Notes: generated by a model not told the origin, from the letters alone. A stretch of 6,550 bases of DNA from Candidatus Coatesiibacteriota bacterium (GCA_014728185.1 WJMB01000041.1:1-6550), one strand, 5' to 3'. Counted from the first letter of the stretch, positions 1 to 5,837 are shown. Made by a program: numbers and translations.

Positions 1-19
1 CCCCAATGGGAAAACCGCT

Positions 20-1168
20 GTGGATAACGACGCCGCCAGCCGCGTAAACCCCCTCGCCGCCGAGCGCGGCCGTTTCGCCGTCACCGCCGAGTGGGCCTAC
101 CTCAACCACGCCAGCCGCGGCCCCCTCTCCCCGGCCGCCGCTGCCGCCATCGAGCGCGTCGCCGGCGAGATGCTCTTCTGTCACCCCGAACAGATCCCGG
201 CGATGGAGCGCGATCTGACCGAAGCCCGCCGCTCGATCGCCGCCCTGATCGGCGCCCGGTCGATGAGCATCGCCTTCGTCGCCAACACCTCCTCGGGGCT
301 GGCCCACGTCGCCGGCTCCCTGGACTGGCGGTCCGGCGACAACGTCATCCTCCGACGCGGCGAGTTCCCGGCCAACGTCTACCCCTGGCTGAACCTGCGC
401 CGCCGGAGCGTCGAGGTCCGTTGGCTCGATCAACGGCCGGGCGGGGTCACCGTGGACGATCTGCGCCCCCTGGTCGACGAGCGCACCCGTGTCGCCGCGC
501 TGTCCTGGGTGGACTTCGCCGACGGCTCGCGCATCGACACCGCGGCCCTGGGCGGCTTCTGCCGTGAACGCGGCGTGCGCTTCGTCGTCGACGCCATCCA
601 GGGGGTGGGTGCCCTGGCCGTCGATCTCAAGAACATCGACGCCCTGGTCTGCGGCGGCGGGAAGTGGACCCTGGCTCCCCAGGGCGGCGGCTTCCTCCAC
701 CTGGCCCCGGAACTGCTCGCCGACTGGACGCCGGACCGTCTGGGATGGCTGTCGGTGGTTCCCAACGCCGACCTGCGCCTTCACCGCCTGACCGACTACG
801 AGCAGCCCCCGGCGCCGGACGCCCGCCGCGTCGAGCCGGGCAGCAACTCGCTGTTGACCCAACTGGCCCTGGGGGACTCCTGCGCCTACCTGCGCGACCT
901 GGGACCGCGGGCGATCGAGACCCGCATCGTCGAGCTCTGCGACTACCTGATCGCCGGTCTGGCGGCTCGGAACGTCACCGTGACCAGCCCGATTATCCCG
1001 GGGCGGCGCTCGGGGATCGTCACCTTCGCCGTGGACGAGCCCGCCGCCTTGCTGGAGCGCCTGCGGGCCGCCGGGGTGATCGTCAGCCTGCGCGAGGGCT
1101 CCCTGCGTGTCGGCATTCACTTCTACAACAACACCAACGACCTCGACCGCCTGCTGGCCGAGCTGTAG
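20..1168 (+). CDS. Class V aminotransferase-fold PLP enzyme (not a classical cysteine desulfurase)
   Basis: Pyridoxal-phosphate enzyme of the aminotransferase class V family (cysteine desulfurase, isopenicillin N epimerase and kynureninase relatives), presumably cytosolic. With the GTG start at 20 it has 382 residues, a normal family length. Family landmarks appear in order: an N-terminal YLNHASRGPLSP segment (27-38), the cofactor-phosphate loop ANTSSGLAHVA (88-98), the VVDAIQGVGA segment (189-198) whose Asp191 should contact the pyridine nitrogen, and GGGKWTLAPQGGGF (212-225) whose Lys215 should form the Schiff base. Near the C-terminus, SLRVGIHFYNNTNDLDRLL (361-379) supplies the conserved carboxylate-binding Arg363. 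The flexible loop holding the catalytic Cys of SufS/CsdA is absent: about 15 residues before Arg363 read AGVIVSLREG with no Cys. Sulfur transfer is therefore unlikely, and the substrate is unknown. The frame stays open to the left edge, so the true start could lie outside the window. A weak GC hairpin follows the TAG stop. Confidence 0.88.
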   Translation: MDNDAASRVNPLAAERGRFAVTAEWAYLNHASRGPLSPAAAAAIERVAGEMLFCHPEQIPAMERDLTEARRSIAALIGARSMSIAFVANTSSGLAHVAGSLDWRSGDNVILRRGEFPANVYPWLNLRRRSVEVRWLDQRPGGVTVDDLRPLVDERTRVAALSWVDFADGSRIDTAALGGFCRERGVRFVVDAIQGVGALAVDLKNIDALVCGGGKWTLAPQGGGFLHLAPELLADWTPDRLGWLSVVPNADLRLHRLTDYEQPPAPDARRVEPGSNSLLTQLALGDSCAYLRDLGPRAIETRIVELCDYLIAGLAARNVTVTSPIIPGRRSGIVTFAVDEPAALLERLRAAGVIVSLREGSLRVGIHFYNNTNDLDRLLAEL

Positions 1169-1171
1169 TAA

Positions 1172-1187
1172 GGCGCCGCACGGCGCT
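1172..1187 (+). terminator. Weak GC-rich hairpin after the PLP enzyme gene
   Basis: Four bases after the stop codon, GCGCC (1173-1177) and GGCGC (1182-1186) can pair around a GCAC loop, with a G-U closing pair. There is no following T-run, so intrinsic termination is doubtful. It may only be a pause or decay-protecting hairpin, or chance in GC-rich DNA. Confidence 0.25.
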
Positions 1188-1278
1188 CCACCGGCTGGGC
1201 GAGCGGTGTTGCGCAGGTCTGTGCGAAGAGTGCTCCAGGCGAGTCACTCCGTGACGACGCGCGGGCCGCTGAGATCGC

Positions 1279-1371
1279 ATGCTGTTACGACGTATCATCC
1301 AGTTGTGTGGGCTGCTAGTAGTGTTGGCTGCAATGAGCTTTGGTGATGACCGTCCTCATGCCCGCCCGTGA
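1279..1371 (+). CDS. Possible small ORF resembling a lone signal peptide
   Basis: ATG to TGA encodes 30 residues: a basic start (MLLRR), a hydrophobic stretch IIQLCGLLVVLAAMSFG, then polar DDRPHARP. This is the tripartite pattern of a Sec signal peptide or a single membrane segment. No clear Shine-Dalgarno precedes the ATG, and codon choice is less G/C-biased than in the neighbouring genes. It could be a small membrane peptide, the 5' remnant of a decayed secreted-protein gene, or chance. No recognisable secreted domain follows in any frame. Confidence 0.2.
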   Translation: MLLRRIIQLCGLLVVLAAMSFGDDRPHARP

Positions 1372-1506
1372 GCGGCTCCGGCTCAATCTCACGCTGAACA
1401 AGCATCACGCCCCGCCACGAACGAACCGCCCGCCGGTGCAAACGCATCCGCCGCCGATGTCCCCGGCCCTTATCCGACAACGGATTTCAACCAGCCGCCC
1501 GCGACC

Positions 1507-2019
1507 ATGAATCAGCCCCGCCTGCTTCTCAACCAGCCCGCCGACGCCCGCGCCTACGCCGAGCATCTCGAGCGCGTCGGCTCCACCAAACACGCCCCGG
1601 CCCTCGCCAATCCGCAGGCCTTTGTCCTGGGCGTCTTCGAAGGAACGTCTCTCATCGCCCATCTGGCCGTGCTGCTCCAACCCTTGATCCACCGAGCCGA
1701 CCTTCCCATCGCGCTGCTCGAGCTGGATCACGAGTCCTTCACCGACGCCTATCCCCCCGGCCTCGTCGAGGGCTTCGTCCAGACCTTCGATGTCGAAGAA
1801 CCCTACCGACGCCGGGGCGTCGGCTCACGGCTCCAGCTAGCCGCCCTCGAAGAGTGCCGGAACCGGGGCGCTCATCAACTGCGCTCCTGGTCCTCCCTGG
1901 ACCGACCCGCCAACTACGCCCTGAAGATCGCCCTGGGCTTCGCCGCCCATCCCGGTCATTCCTACCTCCCCGCCCATGATCGCTGGGTCCGCGGGGTCTA
2001 CTTCGTCAAGCCGGTCTGA
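1507..2019 (+). CDS. GNAT-family N-acetyltransferase
   Basis: A 170-residue protein of normal length for a single GNAT domain. Members transfer the acetyl group of acetyl-CoA to an amine on a small molecule, peptide or protein in the cytosol. The diagnostic motif A is FDVEEPYRRRGVGSRLQLAALEE (94-116): the strand leading into R-R-G-V-G (102-106) is the pyrophosphate-binding loop, and the following helix is typical. Motif B-like sequence follows as LRSWSSLDRPANYALKIALGF (125-145), where the NYALKIALGF part matches the usual 'A..FY...GF' helix and strand. The substrate cannot be inferred. No convincing Shine-Dalgarno lies before ATG 1507. A short frame ending in TGA at 1508-1510 overlaps the start as ATGA. 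The stop lies 2 bp before queA, so the two genes should share a transcript. Confidence 0.87.
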   Translation: MNQPRLLLNQPADARAYAEHLERVGSTKHAPALANPQAFVLGVFEGTSLIAHLAVLLQPLIHRADLPIALLELDHESFTDAYPPGLVEGFVQTFDVEEPYRRRGVGSRLQLAALEECRNRGAHQLRSWSSLDRPANYALKIALGFAAHPGHSYLPAHDRWVRGVYFVKPV

Positions 2020-2021
2020 AT

Positions 2022-3068
2022 ATGCCCCTCTACGCCGCCGATTACGATTACGACCTCCCCGAGGAGCTCATCGCCCAGCAGCCCGTCGAGCGCCGGGACG
2101 ACTCCCGGTTGATGATGCTGGTGGGCAACCGTGACCCCACGCATCACCGCTTCGTCGACCTGCCCAAGCTGCTGCGCGAGGGCGACGTACTGGTCGCCAA
2201 CGACACCCGGGTCATCCCGGCGCGGATCCGCGGCGTCAAGCGCGACGGCGGCGCCCGGGTCGAGGCCCTGCTGCTGGCCGACCTTGGCGAGGGACGCTGG
2301 ACCGCCCTGGCCAAGCCGGGACGGCGGCTCCACGTCGGCAGCTACATCGACTTTCGCGGCGGCGTCCGCGGCGAGGTGCTGGCCAAACTCGGCGACGGCC
2401 AGCTCGTCCTCGAACTGAGCTCGGACAAGCCCCTGCTCGAAATCCTCGACGAGTTCGGCGAGGCCCCCCTGCCGCCCTACATCCGCCGGCCCCACGGCGC
2501 CGACGCCACCGACAGCCGGCGCTACCAGACCATCTACGCCCGGCGTCCCGGCTCCATCGCCGCACCCACCGCCGGATTGCACTTCACACCCGGTCTGATC
2601 ACCCGCCTGCAGGGACTGGGGTTACACTGGCTGACCATCACCCTCCACGTCGGCTTCGGCACCTTCGCCCCCCTGCCCGAAGACGACCTCTCCGCTCATC
2701 ACCTGCACTCCGAGCGCTACTCCATCGGCAAGAAGACCGCCCGGCTGATCAACGAGGCCCGCCTGGCCGGACGGCGGATCATCGCCGTGGGCACCACCAC
2801 CGCCCGTGTGCTGGAGACCCTGGCCGACGAGCGCGGCCTTATCCGCCACGGCGCCGGCGAGACCGAACTCTTCATCCACCCCCCCTACCGCTTCCGCGCC
2901 GTCGACGGCCTGATCACCAACTTTCACCTGCCCCGCTCCAGCCTGCTGATGCTCGTCGCCGCCTTCGCCGGACGCGAGCGGATACTGACCGCCTACCGCG
3001 AGGCCGTCGCCCACCGCTACCGCTTCTACTCCTATGGCGACGCCATGCTGCTGCTGCCCCTGGGCTGA
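2022..3068 (+). CDS. queA: S-adenosylmethionine:tRNA ribosyltransferase-isomerase QueA
   Basis: QueA transfers and isomerises the ribosyl group of SAM onto 7-aminomethyl-7-deazaguanine at tRNA position 34, giving epoxyqueuosine in the queuosine pathway. The 348 residues match the usual size (about 340-360), and family signatures run the whole length: DYDLPEELIAQQPVERRDDSRL (9-30), GDVLVANDTRVIPARI (54-69), PPYIRRP (151-157), RYQTIYA (167-173), GSIAAPTAGLHFT (177-189), LHVGFGTFAPL (208-218), HSERY (229-233), IIAVGTTTARVLE (253-265), VDGLITNFHLPRSSLLMLVAAF (294-315) and RYRFYSYGDAML (332-343). Small departures are PPY where PGY is common (287-289) and RSS where KST is common (305-307). Neither suggests loss of function. 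The start follows the acetyltransferase TGA by 2 bp with no separate Shine-Dalgarno, so translation is probably coupled. The usual partner tgt is not adjacent. Confidence 0.97.
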   Translation: MPLYAADYDYDLPEELIAQQPVERRDDSRLMMLVGNRDPTHHRFVDLPKLLREGDVLVANDTRVIPARIRGVKRDGGARVEALLLADLGEGRWTALAKPGRRLHVGSYIDFRGGVRGEVLAKLGDGQLVLELSSDKPLLEILDEFGEAPLPPYIRRPHGADATDSRRYQTIYARRPGSIAAPTAGLHFTPGLITRLQGLGLHWLTITLHVGFGTFAPLPEDDLSAHHLHSERYSIGKKTARLINEARLAGRRIIAVGTTTARVLETLADERGLIRHGAGETELFIHPPYRFRAVDGLITNFHLPRSSLLMLVAAFAGRERILTAYREAVAHRYRFYSYGDAMLLLPLG

Positions 3069-3124
3069 CCCACCATGCCGCCGCCGGCCCCCGCCGCCGC
3101 CGACCGCCTTCCCACGCCCGGCGT

Positions 3125-3140
3125 TGGCACGTTTCTTGCG
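3125..3140 (+). promoter_or_regulatory. Sigma-54 (-24/-12) promoter-like motif, rightward
   Basis: TGGCACG, TTTC, TTGC at 3125-3139 matches the sigma-54 consensus TGGCACG-N4-TTGCW in every fixed base. Only the final W position is G (3140). Transcription would start near 3151 and meet the strong palindrome at 3311-3346, giving an RNA of roughly 200 nt with no clear ORF. There is no plus-strand gene before rmuC, which has its own promoter. The match may be incidental to the inverted repeat. Confidence 0.35.
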
Positions 3141-3182
3141 GAAGCTCGGGTGGGCTTCCCGCAATAGGCGGCCCCGCCCCGC

Positions 3183-3198
3183 TGCAAGAAACGTGCCA
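3183..3198 (-). promoter_or_regulatory. Sigma-54 (-24/-12) promoter-like motif, leftward
   Basis: Read on the minus strand, the right arm gives TTGGCACGTTTCTTGCA, which satisfies the sigma-54 consensus TGGCACG-N4-TTGCW completely, including the final A. The predicted start, near 3173, would give a transcript antisense to the 3' end of queA. It converges with the rightward motif. I see no minus-strand gene immediately downstream for it to serve, which weakens a simple promoter reading. Confidence 0.35.
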
Positions 3199-3292
3199 AC
3201 GCCTCCCTGACGGACGCCGGAACGGGTGGGTTTGTCGAGGGCCGTGTCGGCGGGGTCCCGGCGGCGGAATGCGTGAGGGTGCATACTGGTAG

Positions 3293-3310
3293 ATTCTGGT
3301 GTTCCAGAAT
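3293..3310. repeat. 7-bp hairpin abutting the terminator palindrome
   Basis: ATTCTGG (3293-3299) and CCAGAAT (3304-3310) pair perfectly around a TGTT loop. It directly abuts the 36-bp palindrome with no base between them, so transcripts in either direction would carry two stacked hairpins. Confidence 0.7.
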
Positions 3311-3346
3311 GCGAAAGGGACCGACCCGCGGGTCGGTCCCTTTCGC
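3311..3346. terminator. Likely bidirectional terminator: perfect 36-bp palindrome
   Basis: GCGAAAGGGACCGACCC (3311-3327), GC, GGGTCGGTCCCTTTCGC (3330-3346) is a perfect palindrome. The RNA would form a very stable stem of 16-17 bp, the same on both strands. It sits between the convergent ends of queA (plus, 3068) and the methyltransferase (minus, stop at 3372), where a shared terminator is expected. The A-tract and T-tract (AAAGGG and CCCTTT) are inside the stem, and no U-run follows on either side. It therefore differs from the textbook intrinsic terminator and may act as a transcript-end stabiliser instead. Confidence 0.7.
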
Positions 3347-3371
3347 CGGGCTTGACGGTGACTGTCAGCCG

Positions 3372-4232
3372 TTAAGGCGCCGGTGGAGGCGGTGGGGTGG
3401 GGTGGGCCGTGGTTGGTTCCTCGACGGTCAGCTCCACTTCGCTGCCGTCGCCGTTGCCGGAATCGGGGGGCCTCAGGGCGTCGTCGGGCAGGTGGTAGAG
3501 GCGCCAGTCCAGGGATACCTCGAAGGAGGCCGGCCCCTGCCAGTCGTCGGCGGGTCGGTCGTTCTTGTAATCGTAGAGGTCCACCAGGCCGCTCATCGCG
3601 GCGGCGTAAGCCAGCGAGACCTTCTCGAGGGCGGCCCGGCCGCCGTCGAGGCGTTCGAGGGCGCCGTCGTGGGGGATCTCGTTCTGTTTCCAGCCCCGGC
3701 TCAGTCCGTACTCGTAGAGTTCGTTCTCGCGCTCGGTCTCGCCGCCGCCGAACCACCAGGCGGGAAAGGCCACCAGGACCATCCCCCGGTCCAGGGCGTA
3801 ATCGGCCAGCAGGGAGAGATTGAGGACGTCGCCGCGGCGCAGACCATCGAAGGAGGTCACCAGTCCGAAGGCGCGCTTGCGCGGGCGGACCTCGTTTTCA
3901 CCGCGCTGGGCCAGGCCGGGCAGCGTGCCGTTGAAGAAACAGACATTGTGGCGTCCCAGGGCGTAGAGGCCCCCGGCTGCGATGATGCACTGGGTCCGCG
4001 AGCGGTCGAGGGCCACCACGTGCTTGTAACGCCCGGCCAGGGCTGCTGTCCAGAAGCCGATGCCGCAGCCCACCTCGAGGGCCGCGCCGTCCATCGGGTG
4101 GGTGCCCAGAACCTCTTTGCAGAACTCCTCGCGCTTTTGCAGAAGCTCGCCCTCGACCACCAGGCGGGGTCCGTAGCGGTGGTTGATGGAGTTCCTTGGG
4201 TTGAGACCCAGACCGTCTAGCAGCTCGGACAT
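3372..4232 (-). CDS. Class I SAM-dependent methyltransferase, substrate unknown
   Basis: A 286-residue protein with the Rossmann-fold SAM-binding signature LEVGCGIGFWTAAL (52-65; motif I, GxGxG-like) and a following strand HVVALDRS (71-78), whose Asp76 should bind the ribose hydroxyls. A motif IV-like strand, FGLVTSFDGL (122-131), and a hydrophobic strand MVLVAFPAWWFGGG (151-164) follow. No NPPY or other motif naming the substrate is seen. Residues 220-250 hold several aromatic/Asp segments (DLYDYKND, LDWRLYHLPD), and the C-terminus is a disordered tail ending PTPPPPPAP. I chose the ATG at 4232 because AAGGA lies 10 bases upstream and an extended -10 promoter precedes it. The frame stays open to an ATG at 4355, but that would run through the promoter. 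It is transcribed alone, convergent with queA and divergent from rmuC. Confidence 0.8.
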   Translation of the reverse strand: MSELLDGLGLNPRNSINHRYGPRLVVEGELLQKREEFCKEVLGTHPMDGAALEVGCGIGFWTAALAGRYKHVVALDRSRTQCIIAAGGLYALGRHNVCFFNGTLPGLAQRGENEVRPRKRAFGLVTSFDGLRRGDVLNLSLLADYALDRGMVLVAFPAWWFGGGETERENELYEYGLSRGWKQNEIPHDGALERLDGGRAALEKVSLAYAAAMSGLVDLYDYKNDRPADDWQGPASFEVSLDWRLYHLPDDALRPPDSGNGDGSEVELTVEEPTTAHPTPPPPPAP

Positions 4233-4287
4233 CCCGTTTTCATCCTTTGAAAAAAGCGGTTGTTTGGTCCTGTCATACCTGTTAGTG

Positions 4288-4296
4288 ATTCTAGCA
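4288..4296 (-). promoter_or_regulatory. Extended -10 promoter of the methyltransferase gene
   Basis: On the minus strand TGC-TAGAAT fits the extended -10 element TGnTATAAT with one mismatch. Transcription would begin near 4281, leaving a leader of about 48 nt that includes the AAGGA ribosome binding site. No good -35 hexamer lies 16-18 bp upstream. Confidence 0.5.
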
Positions 4297-4387
4297 GTCG
4301 AGACACCGCGATATCTATTCGCGGCTGGTAATTCACCCTTTTTCTCCGCTTCCATCGGTCCGGTCGACCCAGGTCGTCACGACTCCC

Positions 4388-4396
4388 TGGTATACT
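4388..4396 (+). promoter_or_regulatory. Extended -10 promoter of rmuC
   Basis: TGG-TATACT fits TGnTATAAT with one mismatch. The start would be near 4403, giving a 42-nt leader with a strong ribosome binding site, GAGGAGG (4434-4440), 4 bases before the GTG. No -35 box is evident. GACTC (4381-4385) and GAGTC (4397-4401) bracket the -10 as a short inverted repeat. CGGTCGAC occurs at 4361-4368 and again at 4413-4420, on both sides of the promoter, which could reflect an operator. Confidence 0.55.
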
Positions 4397-4444
4397 GAGT
4401 CTGTTTGAGATACGGTCGACTTTTCAACAACGCGAGGAGGAAGC

Positions 4445-5797
4445 GTGAACTGGTTGCCCTGGGTCATCGGCGGAGTGATCGGGATCATCGTCGGCGGTGT
4501 GATAGCGGGACTGTTGGCCAAGCTGCGTCGCGGTGACGCGGTCAGCCGCGTCAAGTACGACGAGGCGGCGCGGGAGCGCGTCAAGCTCGAGGAGCGGGTT
4601 TCACAACTGGAGCAGCGCCGTCAGGAGTTGAGCGGCGAGAACCGGGAGCTGGACGAGCGCCTGGACTCCCTGGAGCGTCAGAAGGCGGCCACCGAGGCCA
4701 CACTCAAGGCCGAGCGGAATAACCTGGCCGAGCAGCGCCGCCTGCTGGACGAGGCCGAGAAGAAACTCAAGGACGCCTTCAACGCCCTGGCCGCAGAGGC
4801 CTTGGGCAAGACCAGCGAGTCGTTCCTCAAGAACGCCGAGGCGAAGCTCAAGGGCACGACGGAGCCGCTGACCGAGAAGCTGGAGCAGTACCGCCAACTG
4901 ACCGAGAAGATCAGACGGGAGTACGGCGGCGTCGACAAGCAACTCGATAAGCTGGACAAGCAGACCCGGTTGCTGGTGGACGCCCTCAAGCGGCCCCAGG
5001 TCAGCGGTCGCTGGGGCGAGTCGACGCTGCGCCGCCTGGTCGAGTTGGCCGGGATGTCCGAATACTGCGACTTCGACGAGCAGTTCACCGTGACGGGCGA
5101 GCAGGGGCGCCTGCGCCCGGATATGGTAGTCCGCCTGCCCAACGAGCGGGTGATCGTCATCGACGCCAAGACCTCGGGGGATCACTACCTAAAGGCCCTG
5201 GAGGCGGACAGCGACGAGGGCCGGGCGGCGGCGATGACTGAATACGCCCGGACGGTCAAGGACCGCCTCACCGAGCTTTCACGCAAGGGCTACACCGAGA
5301 TGTTCGAACACACCCCGGAGTTCGTCGTCCAGTTCCTGCCCAACGAGGCCTATTTTGTGGCCGCCCTGGAGGTCAATCCCAAGCTGATCGAGTACGGCTG
5401 GGAGAACGGGGTCATGCTGGCTTCGCCCACCACGCTGATGTCGCTGCTGCTGGCCGTGGCCCAGGGCTGGCGGGAGGACAGGCTCAAAGACACAGTCGAA
5501 CTGATCGCCAAGGAGGGAGCCGAGCTCTACGACCGACTCTGCGTGATGGGCGGGCACGTCGTCGATCTCGGTAAAAAGCTCAACGGCGCCGTTTCCTCAT
5601 ACGACGATTTCGTGGGTTCGGTGGAGGTTCGTCTGTTGCCGTCGGCGCGTCGCTTGAGGGAACTCAGCGCGGTTTCCAACAAGCCTTTACCGGAGATGGC
5701 TCCCCTGTCGAGGCGCAGCCGGGTGGCCACCGCTCCCGAACTTCAGGCCGGTTCGAGCGATAAAGACTCAATTGGCGATTCCGGCGAGGAAGACTGA
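4445..5797 (+). CDS. rmuC: DNA recombination protein RmuC
   Basis: RmuC is an inner-membrane-anchored, predicted nuclease known in E. coli for limiting inversions at short inverted repeats. The 450 residues compare with 475 in E. coli. In order: a membrane anchor WLPWVIGGVIGIIVGGVIAGLL (3-24), a long charged coiled coil (about 38-175), the family signature RPQVSGRWGESTLRRLVELAGM (183-204), then a restriction-endonuclease-like core. Here RPDMVVRLPNERVIVIDAKT (224-243) supplies Asp226, Asp240 and Lys242 of the PD-(D/E)xK motif. Conserved blocks PEFVVQFLPNEAYFVAAL (291-308) and NGVMLASPTTLMSLLLAVAQGWR (321-343) follow. The C-terminal tail (about 415-450) is polar and ends acidic. The GTG start is supported by GAGGAGG 4 bases upstream and puts the anchor at the N-terminus as expected. 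All expected core residues are present. Confidence 0.95.
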   Translation: MNWLPWVIGGVIGIIVGGVIAGLLAKLRRGDAVSRVKYDEAARERVKLEERVSQLEQRRQELSGENRELDERLDSLERQKAATEATLKAERNNLAEQRRLLDEAEKKLKDAFNALAAEALGKTSESFLKNAEAKLKGTTEPLTEKLEQYRQLTEKIRREYGGVDKQLDKLDKQTRLLVDALKRPQVSGRWGESTLRRLVELAGMSEYCDFDEQFTVTGEQGRLRPDMVVRLPNERVIVIDAKTSGDHYLKALEADSDEGRAAAMTEYARTVKDRLTELSRKGYTEMFEHTPEFVVQFLPNEAYFVAALEVNPKLIEYGWENGVMLASPTTLMSLLLAVAQGWREDRLKDTVELIAKEGAELYDRLCVMGGHVVDLGKKLNGAVSSYDDFVGSVEVRLLPSARRLRELSAVSNKPLPEMAPLSRRSRVATAPELQAGSSDKDSIGDSGEED

Positions 5798-5837
5798 AGC
5801 AAACTAAAGTATCGTGCTGGTCTTCACGAGGCCGATT

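Larger units (their letters stand above)
1169..1506. other. 338-bp intergenic region with no convincing gene
   Basis: The stretch separates the PLP enzyme from the acetyltransferase. It contains small inverted repeats: GTCAC-TCC-GTGAC at 1243-1255 and ATCCG-ACAA-CGGAT at 1472-1485. Around 1279-1350 base composition is visibly less GC-rich than in the flanking genes. One possible promoter is CTGAGA (1269-1274), 18 bp, then TATCAT (1293-1298), matching 4/6 and 5/6 of the sigma-70 boxes. It would leave a leader of about 200 nt before the acetyltransferase. The only noteworthy reading frames are the short one at 1279-1371 and another that ends overlapping the acetyltransferase start. Neither has a good ribosome binding site. 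Confidence 0.5.
3120..3203. repeat. Perfect 20-bp inverted repeat with a 44-bp interior
   Basis: The left arm GGCGTTGGCACGTTTCTTGC (3120-3139) is repeated exactly in reverse complement at 3184-3203. The match stops sharply outside the arms. The interior holds its own hairpin: TGCGG then AAGCTC (3137-3147) against GGGCTT, CC, a bulged C and CGCA (3152-3163), with one G-U pair. It lies between the convergent queA and methyltransferase genes. No T-run follows, so it is not a canonical terminator. It could be a small interspersed repeat or the promoter pair described separately. Confidence 0.9.
3069..3371. other. 303-bp structured gap between convergent genes
   Basis: No credible coding region is seen. 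From left to right it has a C-rich low-complexity run of CCG triplets (3078-3107), the 20-bp inverted repeat, about 90 bp with no recognisable motif (3204-3292), the 7-bp hairpin, the 36-bp palindrome, and a short near-palindrome GACGGTGACTGTC (3354-3366) just beyond the methyltransferase stop. Confidence 0.6.

Noticed and set aside
6..22. ATG at position 6 as a start for the first gene
   Set aside because: It is in a different frame from the PLP enzyme. The in-frame choice is GTG at 20 or a start to the left of the window.
1269..1298. Sigma-70-like promoter CTGAGA / TATCAT for the acetyltransferase-queA unit
   Set aside because: Spacing is 18 bp and the -10 is good, but the -35 is weak and it would lie inside the small ORF and about 200 nt from the gene. 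I mention it only within the intergenic description.
3078..3107. CCG-triplet run as a functional repeat
   Set aside because: It is short and imperfect, and such runs are common by chance in GC-rich intergenic DNA.
3120..3203. Insertion sequence or transposon with terminal inverted repeats
   Set aside because: The element is only 84 bp, has no flanking direct repeat that I can see and no transposase nearby. A non-autonomous repeat remains possible but is not supported directly.
2622..3284. 220-codon minus-strand open frame opposite the end of queA
   Set aside because: The sequence is low-complexity, Gly/Ala-rich, with no domain. It lies opposite highly conserved queA sequence and crosses the inverted repeat, so it is a by-product of GC-rich codon use.
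3273..4220. 315-codon plus-strand open frame opposite the methyltransferase
   Set aside because: It is a Gly/Val-rich mirror frame of a gene with clear SAM-binding motifs, a ribosome binding site and a promoter on the minus strand. It also starts before the terminator palindrome and reads through it.
4233..4355. Longer methyltransferase start at 4355
   Set aside because: The extra 41 residues look unrelated to the domain and would place the extended -10 promoter and the AAGGA site inside the coding sequence. The ATG at 4232 explains both.
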